This document shows positions 10,845-20,860 of a stretch of 64,000 bases of DNA, one piece after another. The notes beneath the pieces are model-generated. The model was not told the origin of the DNA. It did not search any database and saw nothing but the letters and a program-made list of their open reading frames with translations. The translations under genes were made by a program, and so were the position numbers. The DNA lies in contig CM062294.1 of assembly GCA_031216915.1 (NCBI GenBank), forward strand, positions 394,993,217 through 395,057,216. The letters run 5' to 3'. The stretch comes from Pictodentalium vernedei (Eukaryota > Mollusca > Scaphopoda > Dentaliida > Dentaliidae). Position 1 is the stretch's first letter. Each line of letters starts with the position of its first letter.

Positions 10845-11081
10845 TTAACCCTTTACCCAACGCAGACAATATCAAAATTTATTATTTTAAATATTTTTTT
10901 TAATTTTTCAAAAAATTTCAACAAAACCATATCATATGACCCCTCGTTGGAACGAGCTCGTTCCAACGAGGGGTCACATGATATGGTTTTGTCGAAATGT
11001 TTTTAAAAATGCTATTTTTTCAACTGCTGTATTTGCATATTACGCAGGCGGATGCGGGCGATTCGTTAGACAAAGGGTTAA
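10845..11081. mobile_element. TTAA-flanked palindromic element, family P2, copy 3
   Basis: It is in the opposite orientation to copy 2: it begins TTAACCCTTTACCCAACGCA and ends GCGATTCGTTAGACAAAGGG followed by TTAA. The hairpin at about 10925-10990 has the TGACCCCTCGTTGG arm, the GAGCTC centre and a perfect return arm. The short open frames at 10936-11245 cross the element and are not genes. Confidence 0.88.
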
Positions 11082-11690
11082 ACGAAAAACAACAGACAGC
11101 TCTGGAAGCTGTCTGTTGTTTTCGTTTATTGAAAGTAACAAACAGGAATTTGGCTTCAGTTTCTACTGATTTTATGAGTTTTTTCTCAACAATACTTGCT
11201 TCTAAATTAAAGGGAGATAACTTGACCGAAAGTCGATTTTCATGACGATATCAGTCAGGGATGTGAATTCTTTGTTGTTATTTACTGATTAATCCAATCC
11301 AAGATAACGGACTTACATGGCAATTGGCCAGTGCTCTTTCCAAAAAATCGCCATTCAATTTTTCTTTTCAATGTCTGCCTCCAAAACATAGCTTATCAGC
11401 GATGTTTTGGAGAAAGAAAATGAAAAGTTTCATGTATTCAAGATTGTTTTCGGTAATTGTCGTCTGCCAGTGGAGATTCCACTCAAGCAATAATTGCAAA
11501 TCTGTTGCAAAGCTTAACTAGCATAGACAAAGTTTTAACCAATGGACCTCCGGGTTAAATCCGGCGGTCCATTGGCTGAAACATTGCTTGTGTTTTTTGT
11601 CCATATGTATAAAACTTGAAAGTTATAGTTTGGGTGACAATTCCACTCCACGGGTGTTTTAATAACAATCCACTCTCCACGTACTGTATT
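11082..11690. other. No gene seen; two small hairpins
   Basis: Hairpins lie at about 11089-11121 (AACAACAGACAGCT facing AGCTGTCTGTTGTT) and at 11541-11579 (AGCCAATGGACC-type arms around a CCGGGTTAAATCCGG centre). Short open frames here show no recognisable motif. Confidence 0.5.
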
Positions 11691-11694
11691 AGAG

Positions 11695-11930
11695 CTGGGC
11701 AGTATAAATTTTCAGATTCGCTTTCGGTTCGGTTTTAGGAAAAAACAGGGTTTCGGTTCAGTTTTTCTATGTGATAAGAACAAATAGTAAATAACACTCC
11801 CGGCTCCGTAACTTGGAAAAAATCTGCAATAGTTTATACCACACAACTCAATACAAAAAATCGTGTCTATAAGTATTGCCATTCGGTTCAGCCCAAGTTC
11901 CCCTTGATAATTTTGAAGCGAAATAAATTA
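11695..11930. repeat. TTCGGTTCGG dispersed repeat, uninterrupted copy
   Basis: This copy has GGTTCAGTTTTTCTATGTG joined directly to ATAAGAACAAATAG. In the copy at 6190-6650 the same join is split by P2 copy 1. It therefore serves as the empty site for that insertion. Confidence 0.72.
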
Positions 11931-12765
11931 TTGGAATACCTATAATTGGACCACGAAAGAATATATGTTTATTACCCGCCTGTTCTATAAAATCCCCATC
12001 TACAGCAACACTAAATCAGGCGAAAAATGAAAATCCGTTCCGCACACATGTGCCGAACGGAAATTGTTGAGCAGACGATTGATCACCCGAAACTGAACCG
12101 ATTGCGAAATAACTCGATAAAATGTCTAAAATTGAAGGATATGGCGAGTTTAATGTGTACGAAAATAGCGAAGAAGAATTAGAGTCGATATAAGAAGGAG
12201 GTAATGAATATCCAGAAGAAGAAGATGAGCATGAGTGCGCAAATTTGGTTGGCGACAAAATGTGTTTTTTTTTTGGTTGATAGTTGTCAAATGACCTGCT
12301 GAGTGTTCTTCGAATAATTGTTTTCATAGACGTGAAGGCGTGTAATAAACACAGAACGACAGGATAAAACGAGAGGCCGCATGCATATATCTTTGCGAAT
12401 AAATGGACATCGCATTAAACCAATGGTAGTGTGTGTGCGCCAACTCCACAAAATATTGAGTAAACAAACAACCCCCTAACAGCTTGGGGGTTCTGTAGAA
12501 TTAGACTGGTGGCCAGAGAGATTGAGTTATACTGAAATTTTGGTTAATTCCAAGACAAAATTACCGATATATGCCAAATTTGATCTTCGTATGTTCAAAA
12601 ACACTATTTATTTAAGTCTATCTACATGTAGGTCCTCCAAAGGATAGCTAAGGCTATCAATTGTGAATATGGACTTCACATAGCAAGCAACCCTTTTTTA
12701 TATATTTTTTAGTTGATAAAGGCCAAGTGGCCGAAAATTTGTGGATAATAGAGTGATGATACTAT
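11931..12765. other. No firm gene; possible exon-like frame at 12121-12205
   Basis: A plus-strand frame starting ATGTCTAAAATTGAAGG at 12121 codes for a short acidic peptide (MSKIEGYGEFNVYENSEEEL) and meets a stop near 12200, then continues acidic (EGGNEYPEEEDEHE). It resembles the acidic N-terminus of many transposon proteins but is too short to assign. The minus strand has a serine-rich open frame of 103 codons over the same bases, probably its shadow. The segment 12420-12530 shares GAATTAGACTGGTGGC and flanks with 29275-29385, so a dispersed repeat is present. Confidence 0.3.
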
Positions 12766-12766
12766 T

Positions 12767-13128
12767 CATTTATTAATCTATTTATTGGAGTTTAATGACA
12801 CTTTCCACAGTCAGGGTCGCCACGTGTCAGACAGTTTTACGGATGGAGGAAGCCCGAGTACCTGGAGGGAACCACCGAGCAACGACAAACAGCTGAAGAC
12901 TCCCCAACACACTAACTCCACACAAGCAGGGTTAGCATTGGTTGAAGACAAGTCCACCATCGACATGCAGTACGTCTTTGTACACAGCGCCAGCATGCAC
13001 CCACAGGGCAATCGGGATTCATTGTCTTGCCCAAAGACACAACGCATTTACCCCCCCCCCCCCGGGGGGGGGGGAGAACCGTGGGTATCTCGGTTTGAAG
13101 TCCAATGCCGTAACCATTGAGCCATTTC
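12767..13128 (-). mobile_element. tRNA-headed SINE, subtype B (short tail B)
   Basis: On the minus strand this reads head, core GTGTCTTTGGGCAAGACA, body and B-type tail (CTGACACGTGGCGACCCTGA, then TCATTAAACTCCAATAAATA). The head is damaged by a C13/G11 homopolymer block at 13051-13074, but GGCTCAATGGTTACGGCATT (box A region) remains. Overlapping open frames on both strands are translations of the SINE, not genes. Confidence 0.85.
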
Positions 13129-13990
13129 AAAAACACCACAATGCAAGGCAATCAAAAACTGACAGGGAGACAATCAAACTTATGGGTTCAGATAAAATGC
13201 CGTTTTGAGTTTATAGGTGATCCGAAAATGAAATTGTGGACTTCCAAATGTCATTCAGCGTGTCAAACCCACCAGACCTTCATTGAATGGATGGGGTTCA
13301 TAGGTTTCACAAATAACAATTCAGAAATCGATAATTCCAATTCCCATGTTACGGCATAGACGAAGATTCTTTAAACTTACTTCCAAGAACATTCTACATT
13401 GTTTGGTTTCCAAAATTCAATACTTTTCATGTATATTCGTTACGCTGTCTACAAGACGACCCGGTTACAGCTCATGATGTTTACAATTTAACTCACCCAG
13501 AACCGTTATAGTCATGAATTATAAATAAGTTCAAACTTTGGGAATAGGCAATTTTGGGGCAGCGCCGGTAATGACCATTACGTAACATTTTCACTATTCT
13601 TCTTGTTGTGCACAGTGATCGCGGTGCCATCAGCCCATCCACATTTCGGGGCAACAATGTGTAGGCTTTGACCCCATCCTCCCCCCCCGTCCATTAAACA
13701 CCCCTCCACCCCTCTCCCCAACACACACCCTCACATTGTCTCTCTTTTCTTTATTCCCATACACAGCAACCACCAGGTGAACATTCCTTTTAGTTTTGCA
13801 GATGTCTCCTTGTTGCACTCAAGAAGCGATATTCAGAATTGATTTACAAACTCGGAGGCAGACATTTCTGAACCATTTGTGTTCATGTACCGTGTCTATA
13901 AAATATGGGTAATATTTTTCGCATTACGACAGGCGGACATTGTGTCCCTTCAATTTGACTTGTGTTTTCGACGATGAACTATAATCCTAA
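13129..13990. other. No gene seen
   Basis: The stretch contains a C-rich patch (13680-13720) and short unrecognised frames. No match to other repeats in the window was noticed. Confidence 0.45.
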
Positions 13991-13997
13991 AAGGGTA

Positions 13998-14120
13998 ATA
14001 TTCCAGCAACATCATCAAGGCATGCATTCGACGAAGGCATGCCTTATTGATGTAGTTGGATTATTTTATTAGTCAGGACTTGATCCATCACAGTCGGAAC
14101 AAATCAGGTTTATAGCACCC
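13998..14120. repeat. Hairpin repeat P6 (CATCATCAAGGCATGC)
   Basis: CATCATCAAGGCATGC at 14012 faces GGCATGCCTTATTGATG, forming a palindrome of about 50 bp, followed by CATCACAGTCGGAAC. The same strings ATCATCAAGGCATGC and TTCCGACTGTGATG lie inside the hAT-like element at 31370-31412, so the motif is shared between unrelated locations. Confidence 0.6.
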
Positions 14121-14149
14121 CAGACCCCATCGGTCATCTTCAAGACGCC

Positions 14150-14245
14150 ACTGATTCGATTCGAGGTTCGATTCGATTTCGAATAATAGACATGATTGGA
14201 TTCGACATTCGATTCGAATCGAAAATGTGTGATTCGCAGTGCCCT
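14150..14245. repeat. GATTCGATTCGAAATCG dispersed repeat fragment
   Basis: It consists of reiterated GATTCGA and its complement. Longer relatives are at 17395-17815 and 30560-31580, with a short one at 34800-34890. Confidence 0.6.
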
Positions 14246-14429
14246 ATTATATTTCTTACAAAACGATAATTATAATGGTGTTTTTTGGTACATGATTTCA
14301 TCCCCCACTGTTTTTCAACTGCTGTCATATCCATCTTGGATCAGTGCTTGGAATATTTTGTTGAAACCGCTGAAAATAAGCTTTAGGCTTACTTGTGAAT
14401 CCATAACGCTTAGTTTGTTATCCCCTACC

Positions 14430-14480
14430 GACGAAATCGGGAGTCAGTCCGTCCGACAGTCCGTCCGTCCGTCCGTCCCA
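14430..14480. repeat. GTCC microsatellite
   Basis: Repeated GTCC units (AGTCCGTCCGTCCGTCC) follow GACGAAATCGGGAGTCA. The opposite-type motif GGTCGGTCGGTCG lies at 28456-28500. The sequence after both contains a similar TTTT..GAAACTTGGT string, so the two are probably related dispersed repeats. Confidence 0.65.
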
Positions 14481-14699
14481 AACTTTGTCCGACTCCTACA
14501 GGTTACAGTGGATTTTTACAAAACTTGGTGTCTGAAGTATCATTATCAAGTGTAGGTATGCATGTGGTCAGGAATTTTCGATGCGATGAATTTCACATGG
14601 TTTCGACCCTTGGAAATAGCACAATTTTCATCACAAAGGCTTGTCCGCTTAACTCCTGCATTTTTCATTGGACTTTTACGAAACTTGATGTGCGGTATG

Positions 14700-15062
14700 A
14701 AAAACAGTGAAAAGGAGTGCCAGATGTGTAAATTGGGCATGGTGGAGACCTTGGAACACTTTCTTCTAGAATGTCAAAGTACCAGGCCAACAGAATAAGA
14801 TTCACTGGGAGTATATTGGGGAAGTGGGATGGGAGAATGAAGGCATGTGGTTAGGGGGAGACTCAAAGGAGAGAGTTAATATGCTAATCGGAGAGATTTT
14901 GAAGAATGGGGCAAGGGATGTCATCAAGCAGTTCGTCTCTGAGTGTTGGGAGGAAGGAGAAGCGTGGAAATAGGGAGGCAGTTGGGAGTACATGGGTGAC
15001 CAAGGCCTTCTCGTCCGAGAACCGCGACAAATCAGCGGCTGGCCAAAGTGTTATTATTATTA
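14700..15062 (+). pseudogene. LINE 3' terminal fragment with CCHC-like motif and TTA tail
   Basis: The frame contains ECQMCKLGMVETLEHFLLEC, a C-x2-C-x11-H-x4-C pattern typical of the zinc-knuckle-like end of many non-LTR retrotransposon ORF2 proteins. Stops follow at once, but other frames downstream keep coding-like strings (KGEMN..., EGEAWK). The fragment ends in a TTATTATTATTATG tract at about 15051-15064, a LINE-type tail. The element is severely 5'-truncated. Its family is not resolved, and it is not the same as the LINE at 20861-23248. Confidence 0.6.
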
Positions 15063-15565
15063 TGAGTATAATGTGCACATGTGCATATGGAAAGGACGTT
15101 TCGATTCGAATAACTGTTCCAGAGTTATAACCCTTGTCAATTTTGAATTTACCAAAATTGAAGGTTTTTTGGAAGATATCTTCAGTAGCGATTAAAGAAA
15201 TTAAATGATATTTGGTGAGTGACATTTTTGGGTATGAATACATGTCCAGGTCGATAATTAGATTATTCCTGTTATAACATAAATGTCGGCGGGGGGGAGG
15301 GGGGGGGGGGGGTATGGAAGTCGTTAGACTGACTTGTTGAATTTTGTGCTACACAGATATTTTAACTAAATACTGTTCAAACTAAATTCTCTTACATTTC
15401 GAAATTTCAATTTTTATCTGAAATTTCCGCACCATTATTGCTAAATTTACTGGCGGCTTTAGAAAATTACGCCGGGGAGCTAACTTTCTGGTAAATCTCT
15501 TCCAATGACGGAAATTGTCAGCCGTGCTTGTTCATTCTGCTCAATAACACAAACCAATCTTCTTC

Positions 15566-15812
15566 AATCCTTTACCCATCGTAACGTCGAAACCGGCCAG
15601 CGCTATGCATAAAATCTCCATTAAATTTTCACTATTTGTTTCATTTTTTTGTCTCAAAAACATAGCTTATGTCACCTCACCGGAACGAGCTCGTTGAGCT
15701 CGTTCCAATGAGAGGTCATAAGCCATGTTTTTGACGCCAAAATGAAAAAGGTAGTTATTCAAGAATTTTGTTTGCAACTGCCGTCTGCCTTTCGTGGTAG
15801 GTAAGGGGTTAA
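15566..15812. mobile_element. TTAA-flanked palindromic element, family P1, copy 1
   Basis: The left end is AATCCTTTACCCATCGTAACG, with its TTAA lost. The right end is GTAGGTAAGGGGTTAA. The P1 interior carries ACCGGCCAGCGCTAT on the left and GTTATTCAAGAATTTT and CTGCCGTCTGCC on the right. The central hairpin has GGAACGAGCTCGTTGAGCTC, with imperfect arms ATAGCTTATG / CATAAGCCAT. Confidence 0.8.
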
Positions 15813-16018
15813 GCCCAATTCTAAAGTTTGTTAGTGAAGTTAGAAGTCGGGGGTGGAGAGGGGGTGGTGATGTCTTTCAATAGACCCCCAACATAAAGCA
15901 TCAATTTCCATAGCTTCCAGATCCCACTGAAGAAACCTAATTTTACATACCAATCTAGGTTCCGGAAAAAGAAATTGCAGTTTTCCATAACTTTCCGGGA
16001 GTTTGTAGAACTATCTAA

Positions 16019-16366
16019 AGAGGGCTCAGTGGTTAGAACATTATACTTCAAACTGAAAGCTCCACGGTTCAGTCCTGACAATCAGTAACTGCGTTGTGTG
16101 CTTGGGCAAGACACTTAATACCCATTGCCCCCAAGAGGCATCGTAGTGCTGTGTGCACATGCGTACTGCTCGTCGATGGTGCACCTGCCTTCAATCGTTG
16201 CTAACTCGGCTTGTGCAGATTTAGTAGTTAGGAGAGTCTGATAGTCCCTCGCCGACCTCTCGGTAGTTCTCCCTGTGTACTCCATCTTCCTCCTGTTCCC
16301 ATAAAAGTGCGTACACGATGCGACCTTGGCTGTTGAAAGGGTCTTTAAGGCCCAATAAACAAACTA
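16019..16366 (+). mobile_element. tRNA-headed SINE, subtype B
   Basis: Box A GGGCTCAGTGGTTAGA and box B CACGGTTCAGTCC (degraded) precede GTGTGCTTGGGCAAGACACT, CGTCGATGGTGCACC and the B tail (GATGCGACCTTGGCTGTTGA, then CCAATAAAC). It is an old copy with several substitutions in the head. Confidence 0.85.
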
Positions 16367-17390
16367 ACAAAGATTAACCCTGCATAAGCCCATTGATAGT
16401 GAAGTCCGAATTTTGTGCTGGGTGACGTGTTATCTTGGAAGAGCTATCACACTGAGTGAAAGTTATTTGCTGAAGCGGAAGCCTTTTTAATTCGAGCTAT
16501 GAAGAAAAGCGGGTTCTCATTCATAAAGCGTGGCATTTCGTCCGTGTTTACTTAATTATAAAATGACAGATGCCAAAGTCTAAACATAAAATTGGAAATC
16601 ACAAGAGATCTTGAATGATTATACACAAACCAGAGGTGGCATACGTATCTTAATTATACATTAAGGATTAATGTTCCAGTTCCGGAAAATTAAAAAAGTA
16701 CACAAAAGCAGCGAACAAAACACCACATTAGTAATTATATCCTAACCTATCTGGTGTCAATAAAGATGCCAAAGAAGTTGCAAAGCCTTCTGGAATGATG
16801 CAGTTCCACTCAATATGGAGACGGACTGGTTTCGAAAGAAGTATATCGACCGGCCCACTTCAGCTGTCCCAATAGCTCTAAATGCCAACCAACCAGCCGA
16901 AACTCAACCAGCCAGCCCAAAGGTATACTCCTGTCAGACAAAGAGTTCCACAGGGGAAGGGATGTTATCGTTTTTATCGGAAATAAGTTTAGAAAAGTAT
17001 ATATTTGTTTTCTCTATCGGTATAAGACACATGTTACGAACGCTAATTCGCCCACGCGCCCGCCTTTAGCAGACTAGGGGCCGAGCCAAAAGTGTATTCG
17101 AATTAATCAACTGAATGTTGACAGCTGACAACTAAATTATCCGTTTCATAGTAAATTCATACGATTAAATGCAAAGTGGACGGCAATTATAAATTTGACT
17201 TTAATGACAATGTGAGAAAGTTTGACAACTTTACAGTTCACGCATGATATAATTTTTACTAATAACCAAGCGTGGCTAACTGCAACCGTGGCATTGTATG
17301 CATTTCGGAATATTCTTATTTGACAACTTTAAAAAAGTATAAAAACTGTCGAACGATAGGAGTGTCGCCTTAGAGACTCCATAATAGGGT
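16367..17390. other. No gene seen
   Basis: An unremarkable A+T-rich stretch. The 84-codon frame at 16815-17069 has no recognisable motif. Confidence 0.45.
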
Positions 17391-17394
17391 CTCG

Positions 17395-17815
17395 CGTGCA
17401 CCGGATCTCTGACACCACGATTTGTGCGGTACTTCGATATCGTCAGTTTAGGTGCATGAAGGCTATAGTCCAGCGAAATGTCGAAATTCGATTCGAAATC
17501 CGGTCGAGTGGTATTGATTCGGAAAATTTCGAATTGTCGACATCATGTTCGAAATATCCTGCCAAGTTTGCCCTCTCGAATTCTTGTATAATCAGGTCTC
17601 CTGTGCAGGAGACCTGATGACAGGGGAAGACTTCGCCGAGGTTCCTCTTCCGACACTACCTTCATTCCGTTTTGTAATATTTCGCTTTTTATTGATTTGC
17701 CCACACAGAAGAAGATGCAATATCTACAACTTCTAGAACCTTGAGATTAGATTCGAAATCCTTTTTCTGATTCGATTGGGAATTCAATTTGAAATGTGAG
17801 ATTCGCACGAACTCA
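17395..17815. repeat. GATTCGATTCGAAATC dispersed repeat, copy without hAT insertion
   Basis: It aligns over most of its length with 30570-30948 plus 31538-31580: TTGATTCGGAAAATTTCGAA, then CAGGAGACCTGAT, then GCAATATCTACAAC, then GATTCGAAATCC. It contains the small palindrome AGGTCTCCTGTGCAGGAGACCT (17595-17616). At 17768 it has CTGATTCGATTGGG where the other copy is interrupted, so it represents the pre-insertion site of the hAT-like element. Confidence 0.75.
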
Positions 17816-17872
17816 ACATAGGCGGGTTATGGGTCTGAATTCATTCAGTGAAGAAGAAACCCATGTCAACTG

Positions 17873-18229
17873 TTTATTTATTTATTGGTGTTTAAGGTCA
17901 CATATTTATGCACAATGGCTAATCATGACCGTGACAGTTTTACGGGTGGAGGAAGCCGGAGTACCCGGAGAGAACCACCGAGCAACGGCGAGCAACTGTC
18001 AGCTCCCCAACATACTGACTCCACACAAGCAGGGTTATCATTGGTTGAATACAAGTGCACCATCGACGTGCAGTACGCCTTAGTACACAACGCCACCGTG
18101 CCCCCACGCAGGCAATGGAGATGAAGTGTCTTGCCCAAGGACACAACGCGGTTGCCGCAGGTGGGATTCGAACCGAGGACCTCTCGGCTTGCAGCCTGCA
18201 TCTCTACCTACTGAGCCACCGCGCGCCAC
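17873..18229 (-). mobile_element. tRNA-headed SINE, subtype A2, well preserved
   Basis: On the minus strand the head has a canonical box A (GGTGGCTCAGTAGGTAGAG) and box B (TCGGTTCGAATCCCACC), then the core GTGTCCTTGGGCAAGACACT, the body and tail A (GTGACCTTAAACACCAATAA). TSDs of 14 bp, ACCCATGTCAACTG (17859-17872) and ACCCATGTCAAATG (18230-18243), differ at one base. The open frames here are SINE translations. Confidence 0.93.
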
Positions 18230-18426
18230 ACCCATGTCAAATGAAGCTGTCGTTTAGCAAGAATCGACTCGCAAATCTCATAAAGTTTAGGTTTTCGTAA
18301 CGTGATATTAAACTTCAGCTCAGACTGGTAAGATTGCAGCAGCCTTGTTCATTGTCTGGTGTTGTGTTTTAAGTGCAGATTTGAAAGTGGATCAGTAACA
18401 TTCTGAGCAAGCGCAGAAGTGCATTG

Positions 18427-18741
18427 TTTGTTTGTTTATTGGGGTTCAACAACACTCACAACCCCTAGGGTCACATTGTGTCAACAGTTTTTCGGGAAGC
18501 TGGAATACCCGGCGAGGATTACATAGCAGCTGCGCGCCACTATCAGACTCCCCAACTAACTAACGCCACAAGCAGAGTTAGCAGAGGCTGAAGACAAGTA
18601 TACCATCAAACTGGGTGCAGTACACTTTAGTACTCAAAATCACCGTACCCAGCGACACAGTGCAGATAGCGCGGGTCATGATCGAACTCTCCACTCTTCA
18701 GTTTAAAGTTTAATGCTCTAACTGATGAGCCACCGTGCTCC
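18427..18741 (-). mobile_element. Old tRNA-headed SINE, subtype B, core-deleted
   Basis: On the minus strand it reads GGTGGCTCATCAGTTAGAGC (box A region), a degraded box B (AGTTCGATCATGACCC), the body CCCAACTAACTAACGCC-type segment and a B tail. The TTGGGCAAGACACTT core seen in the other copies is missing. It is adjacent to, and in the same orientation as, the intact copy at 17873. Confidence 0.75.
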
Positions 18742-18745
18742 AAAG

Positions 18746-19956
18746 CGGATTGTAAAACTTGTTAGTTCACAATGAATGAAGAACTGTGAATGGCATAGAA
18801 ACATTTTGGAAGATTCTCCTTAAGTGACTCAATAAAAGAAGCTCTTCTTATGAGATGAGATCACAACGTTGTATGGCATTCGTCTAAGTGTATCATAGCG
18901 CCAGCATATGGCTATAGATGAACTGAGGCGTGCATGTGGGGAGGGGGAGGGGGGGGGGGGGTAAAAACTATACAATCCACGTGATTGATTTTATTTTTAT
19001 TTTTGTGATTCAAATTGTTGAATGTTCAAAGGATTTAGTTTATTTTATTACGAAAATAAGAAATCGTTATTGCTTTAATCATTACGCATCTCAGAGTGAT
19101 TGGGAACCACGCACAGAAAACAACGAAGCCATTGGATTACTTGGTTGAGATAGAAATAAAAAACGGTTCCATCTCAACTCCAAGAGTACAATCAATTTGC
19201 CCCGCACACGGATTACAACCAACTTCTGTGGCCTATTTTTCCAACACCCCCATGTAGCCATACCCATACATGTGGGCTAAGGTCGTAGCAACTCGCTACT
19301 TAAATATCTTGCTTGTGACGAATCATGCATCAACAAGACCTTCTGTGTCACTGGGTGCCTGTTTGTAAATGGCATTTGCATCCACTGGTTAATAACCTTT
19401 GGAGAGAAATTTCAGTTCTGTTTAACAACCACAACCATCTCTCTCTCACCCCGCCTCATCACAACTTTGCTTTCCGATTCGTCACGAGAGAAACATTTCG
19501 TCGAAATGTTTTCAAAACATTTTCTAAAAGGTTTCAACACCTACCCAAATTGCTCGATGAACCTCAAAACCTCACCACGGCGTCGCCTGACAGGAAACTC
19601 TCCCTGAGTCTTCAGTTGCGGCAGTCCGCCTCAACATTAATTTTATACCAAAACGAGGCTACGGTAAGACATTTTGAAACTAGCCGATTAGCGAGCTACG
19701 TCGCGGGTTGAGTAAAGGTCACCCCATTTGTAGTTAAAACGAGTCACATCTTTGTTTTTTACAAGAATACTTCGAAATCAGAACTAAAAAATGTTTCTGA
19801 AATCCATGTTTCGTAATATCATCCCTTGAGTTGAAGAAGGCGCCATCTTCAATGCTAAAGGAGTGTAAATGACGCCTTGTTCTACTCAAGCTAGGTATGA
19901 TAAGTCCTTGGTATTTTTAATCCCAATCAAACTTTTCCGTAAGATGGTGCGACCTC
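18746..19956. other. No firm gene; 128-codon frame at 19325-19711
   Basis: A 13-base G run sits at 18949-18961. A plus-strand frame at 19325-19711 is open for 128 codons (CHWVPVCKWHLHPLVNNLW near its start) without a domain I recognise and with no TE context. It may be chance. No splice or polyadenylation signals can be tied to it. Confidence 0.25.
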
Positions 19957-20206
19957 TTAACCCTTTACCCAACGTAACGGCAAAACCGGCCAGCGCTATT
20001 CTCAAAAATCGCCAATTAATTTTCATTATTTTTTCATTTTTTGTCTCAAAGTCATAGGTTATGACCCCTCATTGGAACGAGCTCGTCGAGCTCGTTCCAA
20101 CGAGGGGTCATAACCTATGTTTTTGAGAAAAAAGTGATAAAAATTAGTTATTCAAGAATTTTTTTTGCAAGTGTCGTCTGCTTTTCATGTTAGGTAAAAA
20201 GGTTAA
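19957..20206. mobile_element. TTAA-flanked palindromic element, family P1, copy 2 (reference copy)
   Basis: It is bounded by TTAA at 19957 and 20203. The TIRs are CCCTTTACCCAACGT and its counterpart ACRTTAGGTAAAAAGG. The left arm is AACGGCAAAACCGGCCAGCG and the right arm GCAAGTGTCGTCTGC. The centre (about 20054-20124) is a near-perfect hairpin: CATAGGTTATGACCCCTC, then ATTGGAACGAGCTCG, TC, and the return. It has no gene. The TTAA plus CCC ends point to piggyBac transposase in trans. Confidence 0.9.
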
Positions 20207-20860
20207 TTTCCTGATTTCTTTACTGGCATTGGCTTTTATTGAGTGCCAGATGGTCAGTTTGTAGATAAACTTACTAGTTTTTAATGTGAAATGTTTATTG
20301 GGTCTAAACACAACAACTAAAAGGTTTTATTTTAATGCTAACCACTGAGGTATCCTCGGGCAAGTGTTTTTACGCGTAAATCCGTGAGACCATATAGACC
20401 ACTTTTCAGTCCAAAATAATCGGTTCCACGTGATTAGAATTTTAGACTTGGGATTTTAATAGTAAATTTCGTTTGCCGTTACGAAGAGCGCCTTAATGGA
20501 TAATATGCCTTCGTTATTAGGTGATTAGTCGAAGTTCAGAATCAAGACATCTCCCCCCCCCCCCCCCCTCCACAAGTTAGTGTTATCTGAACACAGCCTC
20601 AACACAGGCTTGACTGCAAAAATATATACATTTTTTGTAAGGTTGTATGCACCAGGCAGATTAGCTGGAACACGGGGGTGGGGGGGGGGGGGGTGCACAG
20701 GGGACACATGCCACTTCACTTTTCTACACAGACATTTTAAGTTGTTACGCAATGAGTTCAAAATGGCGCATTCAAACGTGTTAAGGTGCCAAATAAGTAG
20801 TGGGATATTTGGCTTGAAACGGGTGACATGATATCTTCGATGGCATCGGATATCTAATAA
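20207..20860. other. No gene seen; C16 and G14 tracts
   Basis: A C run lies at 20553-20568 and a G run at 20680-20693. Nothing coding is supported between the TTAA element and the LINE. Confidence 0.5.

Noticed and set aside
18160-18229. A genuine tRNA gene (and similar sites at 34090-34155 and 2874-2950)
   Set aside because: Boxes A and B are good, but there is no acceptor-stem pairing and the sequence continues into SINE body with TSDs.
17885-18300. Several open frames of 68-95 codons on both strands, also at 12785-13208, 33812-34268, 58889-59270 and 60682-61056
   Set aside because: They are all translations of SINE copies; the same peptide strings recur wherever the SINE occurs.
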